This document shows, one piece after another, positions 7,595 through 15,082 of a stretch of DNA of 17,992 nt. The notes under the pieces are model-generated. The model saw only the letters and a list, made by a program, of their open reading frames with translations, searched no databases and was not told where the DNA came from. The DNA is taken from contig JAZSJA010000017.1 in the NCBI GenBank assembly GCA_045534095.1, positions 1-17,992 on the forward strand, read 5' to 3'. The position numbers were made by a program, and so were the translations under genes. Positions within the stretch are counted from its first letter, which is position 1. The number at the start of each line of letters is the position of its first letter. This DNA is from UMGS1279 sp045534095. GTDB lineage: Bacteria; Bacillota; Clostridia; Oscillospirales; Acutalibacteraceae.

Positions 7595-7993
7595 TTATCT
7601 CTTTGAGAACTGGGGTGCACGACGTGCGCCTTTAAGACCGTATTTCTTACGCTCTTTCATTCTTGGGTCACGAGTGAGAAGACCTGCTTTTTTAAGAGTA
7701 GGACGAAGCTCCTCATCGAACTGTAAAAGAGCACGTGAAAGGCCGTGACGGATTGCACCTGCCTGACCGGTAACACCGCCGCCTGCAACACGACATACAA
7801 TGTCGAATTTGCCTTCAGTAGCAGTAAGGTCGAGGGGCTGACGAACAATAAGCTTTAAGGTCTCAAGACCAAAGTAATCGTCGATATCACGATCGTTAAT
7901 AGTGATTTTACCGGTACCGCTGTATACACGAACACGAGCTACAGAGCTCTTTCTTCTACCGGTGCCGTAAAAATAAGGCTTTCCTTCAAACAT
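7595..7993 (-). CDS. rpsI: 30S ribosomal protein S9
   Basis: S9 (uS9) of the small ribosomal subunit; its C-terminal tail reaches the P-site tRNA. The 132 residues match the family along their whole length: YGTGRRKSSVARVRV near the N-terminus, GGGVTGQAGAIRHGLSRAL in the centre, LTRDPRMKERKKYGLKGARR, and the invariant terminal QFSKR. Length is normal (about 130). GGGAG lies just upstream of the ATG in the 17-nt gap after rplM, the universal bacterial rplM-rpsI pair. The gene ends before the shared terminator. Confidence 0.98.
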   Translation of the reverse strand: MFEGKPYFYGTGRRKSSVARVRVYSGTGKITINDRDIDDYFGLETLKLIVRQPLDLTATEGKFDIVCRVAGGGVTGQAGAIRHGLSRALLQFDEELRPTLKKAGLLTRDPRMKERKKYGLKGARRAPQFSKR

Positions 7994-8010
7994 GATTTAC
8001 TTCTCCCTTC

Positions 8011-8439
8011 TTAAAATTCCCAAACTTCGGGTTTCTGAGCTGCATGCTTATGAGCGTCACCGCTGTATACACGAAGACGAGTTAAAGCTTTGCGGCCAAT
8101 GGTAGTGTCGGGAACCATGCCCTTAACAGCTAAAGTCATAGCGAGCTCGGGACGGGTTGCCATAAGAGTTTTGTACTGAACCTCTTTAAGGCCGCCGATA
8201 TAGCCAGTATGACGACGATAATACTTATTCTCAAGCTTTTTGCCGGTGAGAATAGCCTTATCTGCATTGATAATGATTACGTGATCGCCACAATCAACGT
8301 GGGGTGTGAACTCGGGCTTAACCTTACCTCTAAGAAGGTCAGCAGCTTTAACAGCTACACGTCCGAGGGGTTTGCCTGCTGCATCAATAATGTACCACTT
8401 GCGTTGTACTTCTGCAGGTTTTGCCATAAAAGTAGACAT
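8011..8439 (-). CDS. rplM: 50S ribosomal protein L13
   Basis: L13 (uL13) of the large subunit, an early assembly protein. The 142 residues include RKWYIIDAAGKPLGRVA, HVDCGDHVIIINADK, TGKKLENKYYRRHTGYIGG, MVPDTTIGRKALTRLRVY and a C-terminal GDAHKHAAQKPE, all family hallmarks. GGAGG at 8447-8451 (complement) is 7 nt from the ATG. First gene of the rplM-rpsI operon, driven by the promoter at 8488-8516. Autoregulation through a leader is known for L13 in some bacteria; here only a small leader hairpin is visible. Confidence 0.98.
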   Translation of the reverse strand: MSTFMAKPAEVQRKWYIIDAAGKPLGRVAVKAADLLRGKVKPEFTPHVDCGDHVIIINADKAILTGKKLENKYYRRHTGYIGGLKEVQYKTLMATRPELAMTLAVKGMVPDTTIGRKALTRLRVYSGDAHKHAAQKPEVWEF

Positions 8440-8463
8440 AACATTTCCTCCAATATTTTTTTA

Positions 8464-8477
8464 CGAATTTCAATTCG
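8464..8477 (-). other. Small hairpin in the rplM leader
   Basis: CGAAT/ATTCG form a 5-bp stem closed by a UGAA loop in the minus-strand transcript, between the rplM promoter and its ribosome site. It is a possible small L13-leader element; a stem this short could arise by chance. Confidence 0.3.
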
Positions 8478-8487
8478 ACGCCCAAGT

Positions 8488-8516
8488 ATAATACCACACT
8501 TAAAGGGTATTGTCAA
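8488..8516 (-). promoter_or_regulatory. Sigma-A promoter of rplM-rpsI
   Basis: On the minus strand TTGACA (8511-8516) is 17 nt from TATTAT (8488-8493). Start of transcription would be near 8481, about 42 nt upstream of the ATG. Confidence 0.85.
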
Positions 8517-8637
8517 CACCTTTTTTTAAAAAATTTAATTTATATTTTGCAATCTCGTTTTTTCTTCGATTTGCTCCGTTTTTCTCCCGTTTCCTAATTT
8601 ATTATTTTCAAAAAAATTTAACCTTTTTTAAAATCTT

Positions 8638-8666
8638 TTGCCTTTTTGGTGCAAATATGTTAGAAT
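8638..8666 (+). promoter_or_regulatory. Extended -10 promoter of cca
   Basis: TTGCCT (8638-8643), a 17-nt spacer and TAGAAT (8661-8666), with TG at 8658-8659 forming an extended -10. The leader is about 27 nt before the ATG at 8700. The stretch between this and the rplM promoter (8517-8637) is AT-rich and shows nothing else. Confidence 0.6.
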
Positions 8667-8699
8667 ATAAAGGTGAATTATTAAAAGGAGGGGTGTGAA

Positions 8700-10037
8700 A
8701 TGGAATTTAATTTACCAAAATCGGTTAAATTCGCCTTAACCAGTCTTGAAAAGGCGGGATTTGAGGCATATATAGTTGGCGGATGCGTGCGGGACATTCT
8801 GCGTGGAGAAACTCCTTCCGATTATGACATAACAACCTCTGCCACGCCAAAACAGACCATATCCGTTTTTGAAAACGAACGAATAATAGAAACCGGTCTG
8901 CAGCACGGCACCGTAACCCTCATTAAAGACGGTATGCCCTTGGAGATAACCACCTACCGCATAGATGGTGGATATACCGACAACCGCCGCCCCGACAGTG
9001 TTATTTTCACCCCTAATCTAAAAGAAGACCTTGCACGCCGCGATTTCACGGTAAACGCCTTTGCCTACTCCCCAAAATCGGGAATTATTGACGTTTTTGG
9101 TGGCAGAGAAGATTTAAACAACAAAATAATTCGCTCAGTAGGCGATGCCGATGGCCGTTTTAATGAAGATGCACTTAGAATTATGCGTGCAATTCGTTTC
9201 GCTTCGGTTTTAGGTTTTGATATTGAAGAACACACAAAAAAATCCATATTCAAAAACAAAAATCTGCTTAAAAATATAAGTGCCGAACGTATTGCGACCG
9301 AGCTTTTAAAGCTTCTTACCGGCACAAACGCCAAAAAGGTTATTATAGAATATATTGATGTTTTAGAGGTTATTCTGCCCGAGCTTGGCAAAATAAAAAA
9401 CTTTGACCAAAAAAATCCTCACCATATATACGATCTGCTTACTCATACGGCGGTGGCGGTGGAAAACACGCCAATCGATCCCGCACTTCGCCTTGCCATG
9501 CTTATGCACGATTGTGGCAAGCCCGACTCCTTTACCCTCGATGAAAATGGCGTTGGTCACTTTTACGGCCACCCTGAAATTAGCGAGAAACTGTCTAAAA
9601 TCGCCTTTTCTCGCCTTAAACTAGATAACGCCACCACCAATTTGGCTCTTACCTTAATAAAATACCACGATGCACAAACAGCCTCTACCGAAAAGTCAGT
9701 AAAAAAAGCGCTAAACAAGTACACTCCCGAAATATTTTTCAAACTTTTGGATATTAAAAAAGCAGATAATTTGGCTCAAAGTCCAAAATACAACCGAATG
9801 GAAGAATTTGAAGTCTTAAAAAGCCTAGCCAAAAATATTATAGAAAAAGGCGAATGTTTCTCCATAAAGCAATTAGCGGTTAGCGGCAACGACCTTATTG
9901 CCGCAGGTGTCCCGGAAGGCAAAAAAATCGGCGTAGCTCTTGAATTTTTACTAGATGCCGTTATAAATGGCAAAGTTAAAAACACAAAAGACGACCTTTT
10001 GACATTTATTACGAATAAATTTGTGGATACAGAGTAA
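8700..10037 (+). CDS. cca: CCA tRNA nucleotidyltransferase (class II, HD domain)
   Basis: Adds or repairs the 3' CCA end of tRNAs using CTP and ATP without a template. Visible motifs: nucleotidyltransferase loop IVGGCVRD (25-32); metal-binding DYD (41-43); ARRDFTVNAFAY around 112-123; EDALR (156-160), the nucleotide-selecting motif; RIMRAIRFAS. An HD-type domain follows (HHIYDLLTHT, then MHDCGKPDS with H270-D271, and FYGHPEIS), as in many Firmicute enzymes. The 445 residues are normal for the class. AGGAGG at 8686-8691 sets the ATG. A poly(A) polymerase role cannot be fully excluded from sequence alone. The last ten codons (FITNKFVDTE) lie inside a tandem DNA repeat that continues past the stop. 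Confidence 0.93.
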   Translation: MEFNLPKSVKFALTSLEKAGFEAYIVGGCVRDILRGETPSDYDITTSATPKQTISVFENERIIETGLQHGTVTLIKDGMPLEITTYRIDGGYTDNRRPDSVIFTPNLKEDLARRDFTVNAFAYSPKSGIIDVFGGREDLNNKIIRSVGDADGRFNEDALRIMRAIRFASVLGFDIEEHTKKSIFKNKNLLKNISAERIATELLKLLTGTNAKKVIIEYIDVLEVILPELGKIKNFDQKNPHHIYDLLTHTAVAVENTPIDPALRLAMLMHDCGKPDSFTLDENGVGHFYGHPEISEKLSKIAFSRLKLDNATTNLALTLIKYHDAQTASTEKSVKKALNKYTPEIFFKLLDIKKADNLAQSPKYNRMEEFEVLKSLAKNIIEKGECFSIKQLAVSGNDLIAAGVPEGKKIGVALEFLLDAVINGKVKNTKDDLLTFITNKFVDTE

Positions 10038-10185
10038 CTCACACCCCGCGTCCACATCTTTTGCAATTTTAAGGCAATTTTATTACGAATAAATTTGTGG
10101 TTGCAGAGTAACTCACACCCCGCGTCCACATCAATAGCGGTTTTAATGCAATTTTATTACGAATAAATTCGTGGATGCCAAATAA
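10005..10185 (+). repeat. Tandem repeat of the cca 3' end, about 2.5 copies
   Basis: Copies start at 10005, 10078 and 10153 (periods 73 and 75 bp). Each begins TTTATTACGAATAAATTTGTG; the first two continue through CAGAGTAACTCACACCCCGCG TCCACATC-type sequence, while the third stops after about 30 bp. Copy 1 encodes the end and stop of Cca. Copies 2 and 3 would read FITNKFVVAE-stop and FITNKFVDAK-stop. Every copy contains the hairpin ATTTATT-ACG-AATAAAT, and the first two a wider GTGG/CCAC pairing. Confidence 0.85.
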
Positions 10186-10214
10186 TTTATCCCTCACATA
10201 TAACATATTATACA

Positions 10215-10256
10215 AAAAATGCTATGGAGTGTTGCGTTAAACTCCATAGCATTTTT
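10215..10256. terminator. Strong bidirectional intrinsic terminator
   Basis: A perfect 16-bp stem, AAAAATGCTATGGAGT (10215-10230) with ACTCCATAGCATTTTT (10241-10256), and a 10-nt loop. A/T runs at both ends let it stop cca (+) and the sugar operon (-). Confidence 0.92.
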
Positions 10257-10277
10257 AAATCTAATCTTATTTATAAA

Positions 10278-10952
10278 TTAAAAATCAAGAATAGTTTTAT
10301 CGCCGTAAACGCCGCCCCAATCCTTCTCAAAGCCTGCAATGGCGGCATCGGTCATAGGATGAGTAATGGTAGCCTTTAAAACGTCGGCGGTAACGGTTAC
10401 GCAGTGGCAACCTGCAGAAGCACATTTGTGAACCTGCTCGGCATTTTTAAAGCTTGCGGCAAGTACTTTGCAAGGCAGACCAAATTTTTCAAACTGCTCT
10501 ACAATCTCTGCAACAACGTAGCAACCGTCCCCAAGAATATTATCAAGACGGTTTACGTAAGGTGCAACGTAATCTGCACCTGCTTTAGCGGCAATAAGAG
10601 CCTGTGCAGGAGTAAAGATTGCTGTCATAAGAACCTTAACGCCACGTTTTTTAAGCTCCATAGTAGCTTTAAGTCCCTCTTCACAGATGGGGATTTTAAC
10701 GCAGAATTCACCGCCTGATTTTTCATTCATAAGGCAAGCTTCTTCTACAATTTTTGAAGCCTCGGTCTGAACGGTTTGAGCAAAGAAAAGTTTATCAGGG
10801 CCAATAATATCTCTGATATTTTTTACAAGTGCCCAAAAATCGGTGTTTTCCTTTGCGATGATTGAGGGGTTGGTGGTAACACCTGAAAGAGGATAAAATT
10901 CATTGCAATGCTTAATAGCCGCTAAATCAGCGGTATCTAAAATATATTCCAT
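10278..10952 (-). CDS. Fructose-6-phosphate aldolase / transaldolase-like protein (TalC/FSA family)
   Basis: A class I, cofactor-free aldolase of 224 residues in a single TIM barrel. The Schiff-base lysine is K86 in FCVKIPI. Other family motifs are GVTTNPSIIAK, TAIFTPAQALIA, APYVNRLDN, LAASFKN and the C-terminal DWGGVYG. Two residues separate fructose-6-phosphate aldolase from true transaldolases: Gln59 (LFFAQT) and Tyr132 (APYVNR), as in E. coli FsaA, where transaldolases have Glu and Phe. It should therefore cleave a ketose phosphate to dihydroxyacetone (or hydroxyacetone, or glycolaldehyde) plus an aldehyde phosphate, rather than transfer it. Last gene of the operon, 15 nt after the isomerase, with AGAGGTG as ribosome site, followed by the terminator at 10215-10256. 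The natural substrate is not known. Confidence 0.88.
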   Translation of the reverse strand: MEYILDTADLAAIKHCNEFYPLSGVTTNPSIIAKENTDFWALVKNIRDIIGPDKLFFAQTVQTEASKIVEEACLMNEKSGGEFCVKIPICEEGLKATMELKKRGVKVLMTAIFTPAQALIAAKAGADYVAPYVNRLDNILGDGCYVVAEIVEQFEKFGLPCKVLAASFKNAEQVHKCASAGCHCVTVTADVLKATITHPMTDAAIAGFEKDWGGVYGDKTILDF

Positions 10953-10967
10953 AATTCAAAGCACCTC

Positions 10968-12314
10968 TTAAATAATTTCAATGCCTAAAATGTTACATAA
11001 ATCCTTAATAATAGCGGTGTTATCACCATAAGAGATTATGTAATGCTGGCACATAACGTTTTGAGCGAACTTCTCAACGTCATCCATAAATATCTCAAGT
11101 CCGGGGAGTTGAGGTGCGGGCTGAGTCCAACCTGCTTCCTCCCACTTAGGAGGAGTTTTGCCCTCGCCTGTTACCATATGCATATAGTATTTACCATCTT
11201 CATAGAAGAGTCGGCACATGGTAAGTTCGCCGGTTTTAACCTTAGAAACGTTTAAAATACCCTCAGAAAGTTCACCAAAAGCAGCGGGCATAACGGTAGT
11301 GTCGCCCATAGTTACCTCTTTGGGAATATAATCGGGCACACCTGCGATTACGCTATTTTCAAAGAACTCATAAAACTCAAGGTATGCACCACATTGACCG
11401 GTAAGTGCTCTTATCATAAGCTGGGTTACGTTACCAAGACAATCATTTTCAGGGATGGTAGAAACGCCTTCACAATCGGCAAGAAGCATAAAGATAGGAG
11501 CGGGGGGGAAGCCGATAAGCTTTTTCATACCGTCAACGTCTTTAAGGGAGATTGCCTTGTAACCACGCTCGTCAATGAGGGATTTTATAGCAAGGTAATA
11601 ACCTGCTGCCATTTCCATACCCTCACGTTTTGCGGGTTTAAGGAAAGTCCATTTGGACATTACGTTATCAATAACCTCTGCCTTTTGCTCAGCAGTGATT
11701 AAATCATATCGCTGCTTAATCTCAAGCATCTCAAAGGTCTCAATTTCGGGACCGATTTCACGCTTTAAGGAGCTACCGTCATAAAGAGTACCATAAAGGT
11801 TCATATCACGATAACCTGCCATACCAACACGTGCAAAGCGAAGCTCTTTTGCGGCAGATGCTGCTTTAGCAAAATCTGCAACCTTTTTAGAGTTAGATGG
11901 CTTGCCTATAATATCGTAAACGTATTTAAAGGTATAGCCTAAATCACGGAAGGTTTTGCGAAGGGCAGTTGTACCTGCCTGATCGGCGGTGGTAACAATT
12001 CTGTCGCCCTCTCTCCAACCGCAAAGGCCCCAAAGCACCATGGGAATATGGCGGTATTTTTCGGTAACCTTTACAACTGCATGGGTGGGAATCCAACCTG
12101 CAATGCAAACTACCAAACAGTCAAAATCCTGACCCTCCAAAGCCTTGTAAGCCTTGGCGATATCTTTTTCTTCATAATCGTCGGTTACGGGGTAAACGCT
12201 AACAAGGTCAAGCCCCTCTTTTAAAAGAGAGTCCTCGGCAGCCTTACACTTATTAACAATAATGTCAATAGGGGTATTAACCTCGCCAAATCCAACAAAA
12301 GCTATTTTACTCAT
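10968..12314 (-). CDS. L-fucose/L-arabinose isomerase family protein
   Basis: A 448-residue member of the FucI/AraA-like (COG2407-type) ketol isomerases. The N-terminal Rossmann-like part (SKIAFVGFGEVNT, DCLVVCIAGWIPTHAV, PMVLWGLCG) is followed by the C-terminal catalytic half with LLADCEGVSTIPENDCLGNVTQ, containing the acidic metal ligands E282 and D291, and QHYIISYGD with H424. The family interconverts aldoses and ketoses using Mn2+. It is shorter than classical FucI (about 590) and lacks the usual HCG segment in the centre, where EFFENSVIAGVPDYI stands instead, so its substrate is likely not L-fucose. ATG overlaps the kinase stop (ATGA) with GGAGAG 8 nt upstream. Product probably passes to the adjacent kinase. 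Confidence 0.8.
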   Translation of the reverse strand: MSKIAFVGFGEVNTPIDIIVNKCKAAEDSLLKEGLDLVSVYPVTDDYEEKDIAKAYKALEGQDFDCLVVCIAGWIPTHAVVKVTEKYRHIPMVLWGLCGWREGDRIVTTADQAGTTALRKTFRDLGYTFKYVYDIIGKPSNSKKVADFAKAASAAKELRFARVGMAGYRDMNLYGTLYDGSSLKREIGPEIETFEMLEIKQRYDLITAEQKAEVIDNVMSKWTFLKPAKREGMEMAAGYYLAIKSLIDERGYKAISLKDVDGMKKLIGFPPAPIFMLLADCEGVSTIPENDCLGNVTQLMIRALTGQCGAYLEFYEFFENSVIAGVPDYIPKEVTMGDTTVMPAAFGELSEGILNVSKVKTGELTMCRLFYEDGKYYMHMVTGEGKTPPKWEEAGWTQPAPQLPGLEIFMDDVEKFAQNVMCQHYIISYGDNTAIIKDLCNILGIEII

Positions 12315-13711
12315 ATTGTTTTTCTCTCCATATCACAGAAGTTTTTATAACACTCGGTATAATCGGTGCCGCTTGGAGTATAAACCTTTTTGGTTTTTAC
12401 AAGTTTTTGGCAAACCGATTTTACGTCGCTGAAAATACCAACGCCCACACCTGCAAATATTGCAGAACCAAGGCAAGCGGTTTCGTTGTTTTCTAAAATT
12501 GCAATGTTTTTGCCGGTCATATCCGCCTTGATTTGACACCAAAGAGGACTTGAGGCACCACCGCCCATAGACCTGATTTCATTGCAAGAAACACCAAGAT
12601 AATCCAAATTTGCCTTTAACATACAAGCAACCGATTCCAAAATGCTTCTTACTGCGTGGGCTCTTGTATGCTCCATGGTAAGACCCATAAAAGCACCCTT
12701 GGCATCGGGATTATATTTTGGCATTGTAGAGCCACAAAGATAGGGCAAAAAGGTTAGTCCTGCACTACCTGCGGGAACGCTTTCGGCAAGCTCATCAAGC
12801 TCTCTGAAGCTAAAATTCTCGCAGAAATTATTTTTAAACCATTTAAGGGCTATACCTGCAGTAGGTGTCCAAGATAAAAGACAATATTTACCGTCATAGT
12901 TCTTGTGGCAGGGCACTATGCTCTCGGGGTTGAATTCGGGCATAGCTTTGCTGGGTGCAAAAACAACCATAGTAGTGCCTGTCATTTCACTTACAACGCT
13001 TGTATCGGTAATACCGGCGCCAATTGCACCTGCAATTTGGTCAATAGCACTTGTTACTACCGCAGCACCTTTATATTCGCCAACCTTTTTGGCACTATCA
13101 TAAAGTTTTGGTAGCCAAGAGGAATCAACGCCTATAAAATCAAGCATCTCATCCCACCAACAGTCATTTTTAATATCAAAATATATTGTAGATGACTGCA
13201 AGGTTTTTTCGGTTACAAAATTACCCGTTAGACGATATAAAAGATAGTCTTCTAAAAGGAAAACCTTTCTGATATTTTTATGGATTTCAGGCCTCATTTC
13301 CTTAATCCATAAAAGTTTTGCGGCAGGCCAGGTTGCTGTAATTTCAGGCTGACCTGTAACCTCATACACCCTTTTGGTGCCAAAATGAGCCTTAATTTCA
13401 TCGGCCTGCTTTGCAGCACGATTATCAAGCCACACTATGGCATTCATAAGGGGATTATCATTTTCATCGGTAACAATAAGGGTCTCACACTGTGTATCAA
13501 TGGAAAAGGCGGCAATTTCCAAGCCTTCTGATACCTCTTCATAAGCATCACGAAAAAGTCTTACGTAATCATCGGCAGGGAATTCAACCTCATCACCTGA
13601 TACAATAAGTGTGTAATCCTTAGTTACGCTTTTAATCATATTTCCATCGGTATCAAAAACCGATGCTTTAAGGGAGGTAGTGCCTATATCTGCTCCAAGT
13701 AGGTATTTCAA
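12311..13711 (-). CDS. FGGY-family carbohydrate kinase
   Basis: A 466-residue sugar kinase of the xylulokinase/glycerol kinase superfamily. The N-terminal phosphate motif is GADIGTTSLKASVFD (6-20). The sugar-binding region is around 70-100 (IDTQCETLIV, IVWLDNRA), the catalytic Asp is D224 in SAIDQIAGAIGAG, and the ATP/adenosine motif GGGASSPLWCQIKADMTG spans 383-400. The start codon is TTG: it overlaps the preceding stop as TTGA and has GGGAGGG 7 nt upstream, and no other start fits the conserved N-terminus. It probably phosphorylates the ketose made by the next gene product. Xylulokinase-like enzymes add phosphate to the terminal carbon, which would suit the FSA-type aldolase downstream; specificity cannot be read from sequence. 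Confidence 0.87.
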   Translation of the reverse strand: MKYLLGADIGTTSLKASVFDTDGNMIKSVTKDYTLIVSGDEVEFPADDYVRLFRDAYEEVSEGLEIAAFSIDTQCETLIVTDENDNPLMNAIVWLDNRAAKQADEIKAHFGTKRVYEVTGQPEITATWPAAKLLWIKEMRPEIHKNIRKVFLLEDYLLYRLTGNFVTEKTLQSSTIYFDIKNDCWWDEMLDFIGVDSSWLPKLYDSAKKVGEYKGAAVVTSAIDQIAGAIGAGITDTSVVSEMTGTTMVVFAPSKAMPEFNPESIVPCHKNYDGKYCLLSWTPTAGIALKWFKNNFCENFSFRELDELAESVPAGSAGLTFLPYLCGSTMPKYNPDAKGAFMGLTMEHTRAHAVRSILESVACMLKANLDYLGVSCNEIRSMGGGASSPLWCQIKADMTGKNIAILENNETACLGSAIFAGVGVGIFSDVKSVCQKLVKTKKVYTPSGTDYTECYKNFCDMERKTI

Positions 13712-14418
13712 GCCTTACCCTCCCGCTCGTCGTACGCTTTTCTTACGGCGGCCATCATTTCCTCAGCCATAGCAGCGGGGTCTTCTGCCTTGCAGATACC
13801 ACTGCTGGAGCCGGAACCGTCAGCACCTGCCATAATGATATTATAGCAATCGTTACCACAGCTGATGCCTGCAGAGGGAAGCACCATAATATCGGGGTTA
13901 ACCGATTTTACAAGGTCGATGCAAGCATCAACATACTCCCTGCCAACGGCAATGCCTGTACCAATAAGCTCACTGGGTTCGGCAACAAGAATATCAGGAT
14001 TCATTTCGGCAATAGCCTTAATTTCTTCCTCTGTATCTGCACAAACGATGGTTGCAAGGCCAACCTCTTCTGCACGGGCAATAGCCTCTTTAACCTCTTC
14101 CAAGGTAAGCTTGCACTCGGCATGGTTAAGCATAACGCCAACCGAACCGGTAGCCTTTACAGCCTCGGGAAGAATAGTTCCCATACCGCGACCCACGGGA
14201 ATGCTGTCCATATGCTGAGCATAAACGTGAATACGGTCGGAGGTGTTTTCGGCAATAAGCCGCAAATCGGTTGTCTGAACATCAGCAATGACGTCCATAT
14301 CATATTTCTCTGCAAAGCCGTCAATTTTTTTCATAAGCTCTAAAAGCTCTTCGCCGTAAAGGTAAGCCTTAGGGCCAAATTCAAAAAAAGGAACGGAAAT
14401 TTTATAATCTTTAATCAT
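13708..14418 (-). CDS. Archaeal-type triosephosphate isomerase homologue
   Basis: A 236-residue TIM-barrel protein that resembles the short archaeal form of triosephosphate isomerase rather than the usual 250-residue bacterial TpiA. The three catalytic positions are present: Lys17 (GPKAY, matching FKTY), His99 (MLNHAE, matching LNHSE) and Glu147 (AEPSELIGTG, matching VEPPELIGTG). VYAQHMD and LPEAVKATGSVG also match. The phosphate loop is altered: GADGSGSSSGICKAEDP instead of GA-GVLLASGVVKA. In a sugar operon such a paralogue may isomerise a non-standard triose or tetrulose phosphate, as TpiA2-type enzymes do in erythritol catabolism; this is inference. It lies 15 nt after the UPF0047 gene and overlaps the kinase by 4 nt. 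Confidence 0.78.
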   Translation of the reverse strand: MIKDYKISVPFFEFGPKAYLYGEELLELMKKIDGFAEKYDMDVIADVQTTDLRLIAENTSDRIHVYAQHMDSIPVGRGMGTILPEAVKATGSVGVMLNHAECKLTLEEVKEAIARAEEVGLATIVCADTEEEIKAIAEMNPDILVAEPSELIGTGIAVGREYVDACIDLVKSVNPDIMVLPSAGISCGNDCYNIIMAGADGSGSSSGICKAEDPAAMAEEMMAAVRKAYDEREGKA

Positions 14419-14433
14419 TTTATGTATCCTTAA

Positions 14434-15054
14434 TTATCTTTTTTGTTGAAGATCATAGTGAGGATCATAAGCCTTTTCCTCTTCAAGGAACTTATGACGG
14501 GTATCAATAACTTCGCCGTTATTGAACTTTCTATCTTCTACATCCTCAGTAGTACCCATAACGGTAACGTTTACCTGACGACGACGAGCAATAACGTGAT
14601 CCCAGTCGATGAAATAAATGTGAGCAAACTGACCACCATCAACTACACCATCTTTAATGGTTAATGCTTCGCTTCTACCAAAGAAGCAAGAACGTAAGTG
14701 ACCATCGGTATTCATACTGGAATAATCACCGGGCTCGTTTACCCAACGACCGTATTGAGCGTGGATAGGACCGGGATGACGGTACTGATGCTCTTCAGCA
14801 AAGTCGGGAATCATTTTTCTCATAATATCTAAAAGGTCATGCTGTAAGAACTCTAAATCAAAAGAGTCAATATCGTGTGAGCATTCCTGAACCATTACAG
14901 AACAGGTAGTGTGGTGAGAAACAACACTAACGGTACCGTTTTTAATACCGGAAGCTTCAACGATTTCCTTAACCTCTTTAGAGATGTCGTGGAAGGTGGG
15001 AATCCAACCTCTTGACTGTAACTCAATTTCCTTTTGTACTACTTTAAATTCCAT
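14434..15054 (-). CDS. UPF0047/YjbQ-family protein, enlarged
   Basis: 206 residues, against about 135-140 for typical YjbQ. Family motifs are clear: SHHTTCSVMVQE (46-57), NTDGHLRSCFFG (115-126), GQFAHIYFIDWD (141-152), RRRQVNVTVMG. The His/Asp/Glu set (HH 47-48, E57, D117, H119) resembles a metal or phosphate site. The extra length comes from an insertion at about 80-112 (FAEEHQYRHPGPIHAQYGRW) and a charged tail after 168. The family has a weak secondary thiamine-phosphate synthase activity in E. coli, and its true role is unsettled. Its place between a phosphosugar isomerase (28 nt upstream) and a triosephosphate isomerase homologue points to a sugar-phosphate function. GGAGG precedes the ATG. 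Confidence 0.8.
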   Translation of the reverse strand: MEFKVVQKEIELQSRGWIPTFHDISKEVKEIVEASGIKNGTVSVVSHHTTCSVMVQECSHDIDSFDLEFLQHDLLDIMRKMIPDFAEEHQYRHPGPIHAQYGRWVNEPGDYSSMNTDGHLRSCFFGRSEALTIKDGVVDGGQFAHIYFIDWDHVIARRRQVNVTVMGTTEDVEDRKFNNGEVIDTRHKFLEEEKAYDPHYDLQQKR

Positions 15055-15082
15055 TTTTTATTCCTCCAAAAATTTTTAAAAA

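Noticed and set aside
8209..8698. Plus-strand open frames over rplM and its promoter
   Set aside because: They cross the rplM coding sequence and promoter and have no motif or ribosome site.
9065..9572. Minus-strand open frames within cca
   Set aside because: Antisense shadows of a clearly identified conserved gene.
10005..10185. CRISPR array
   Set aside because: Only 2.5 copies, the between-repeat sequence is itself similar, and the first copy is coding; no cas genes.
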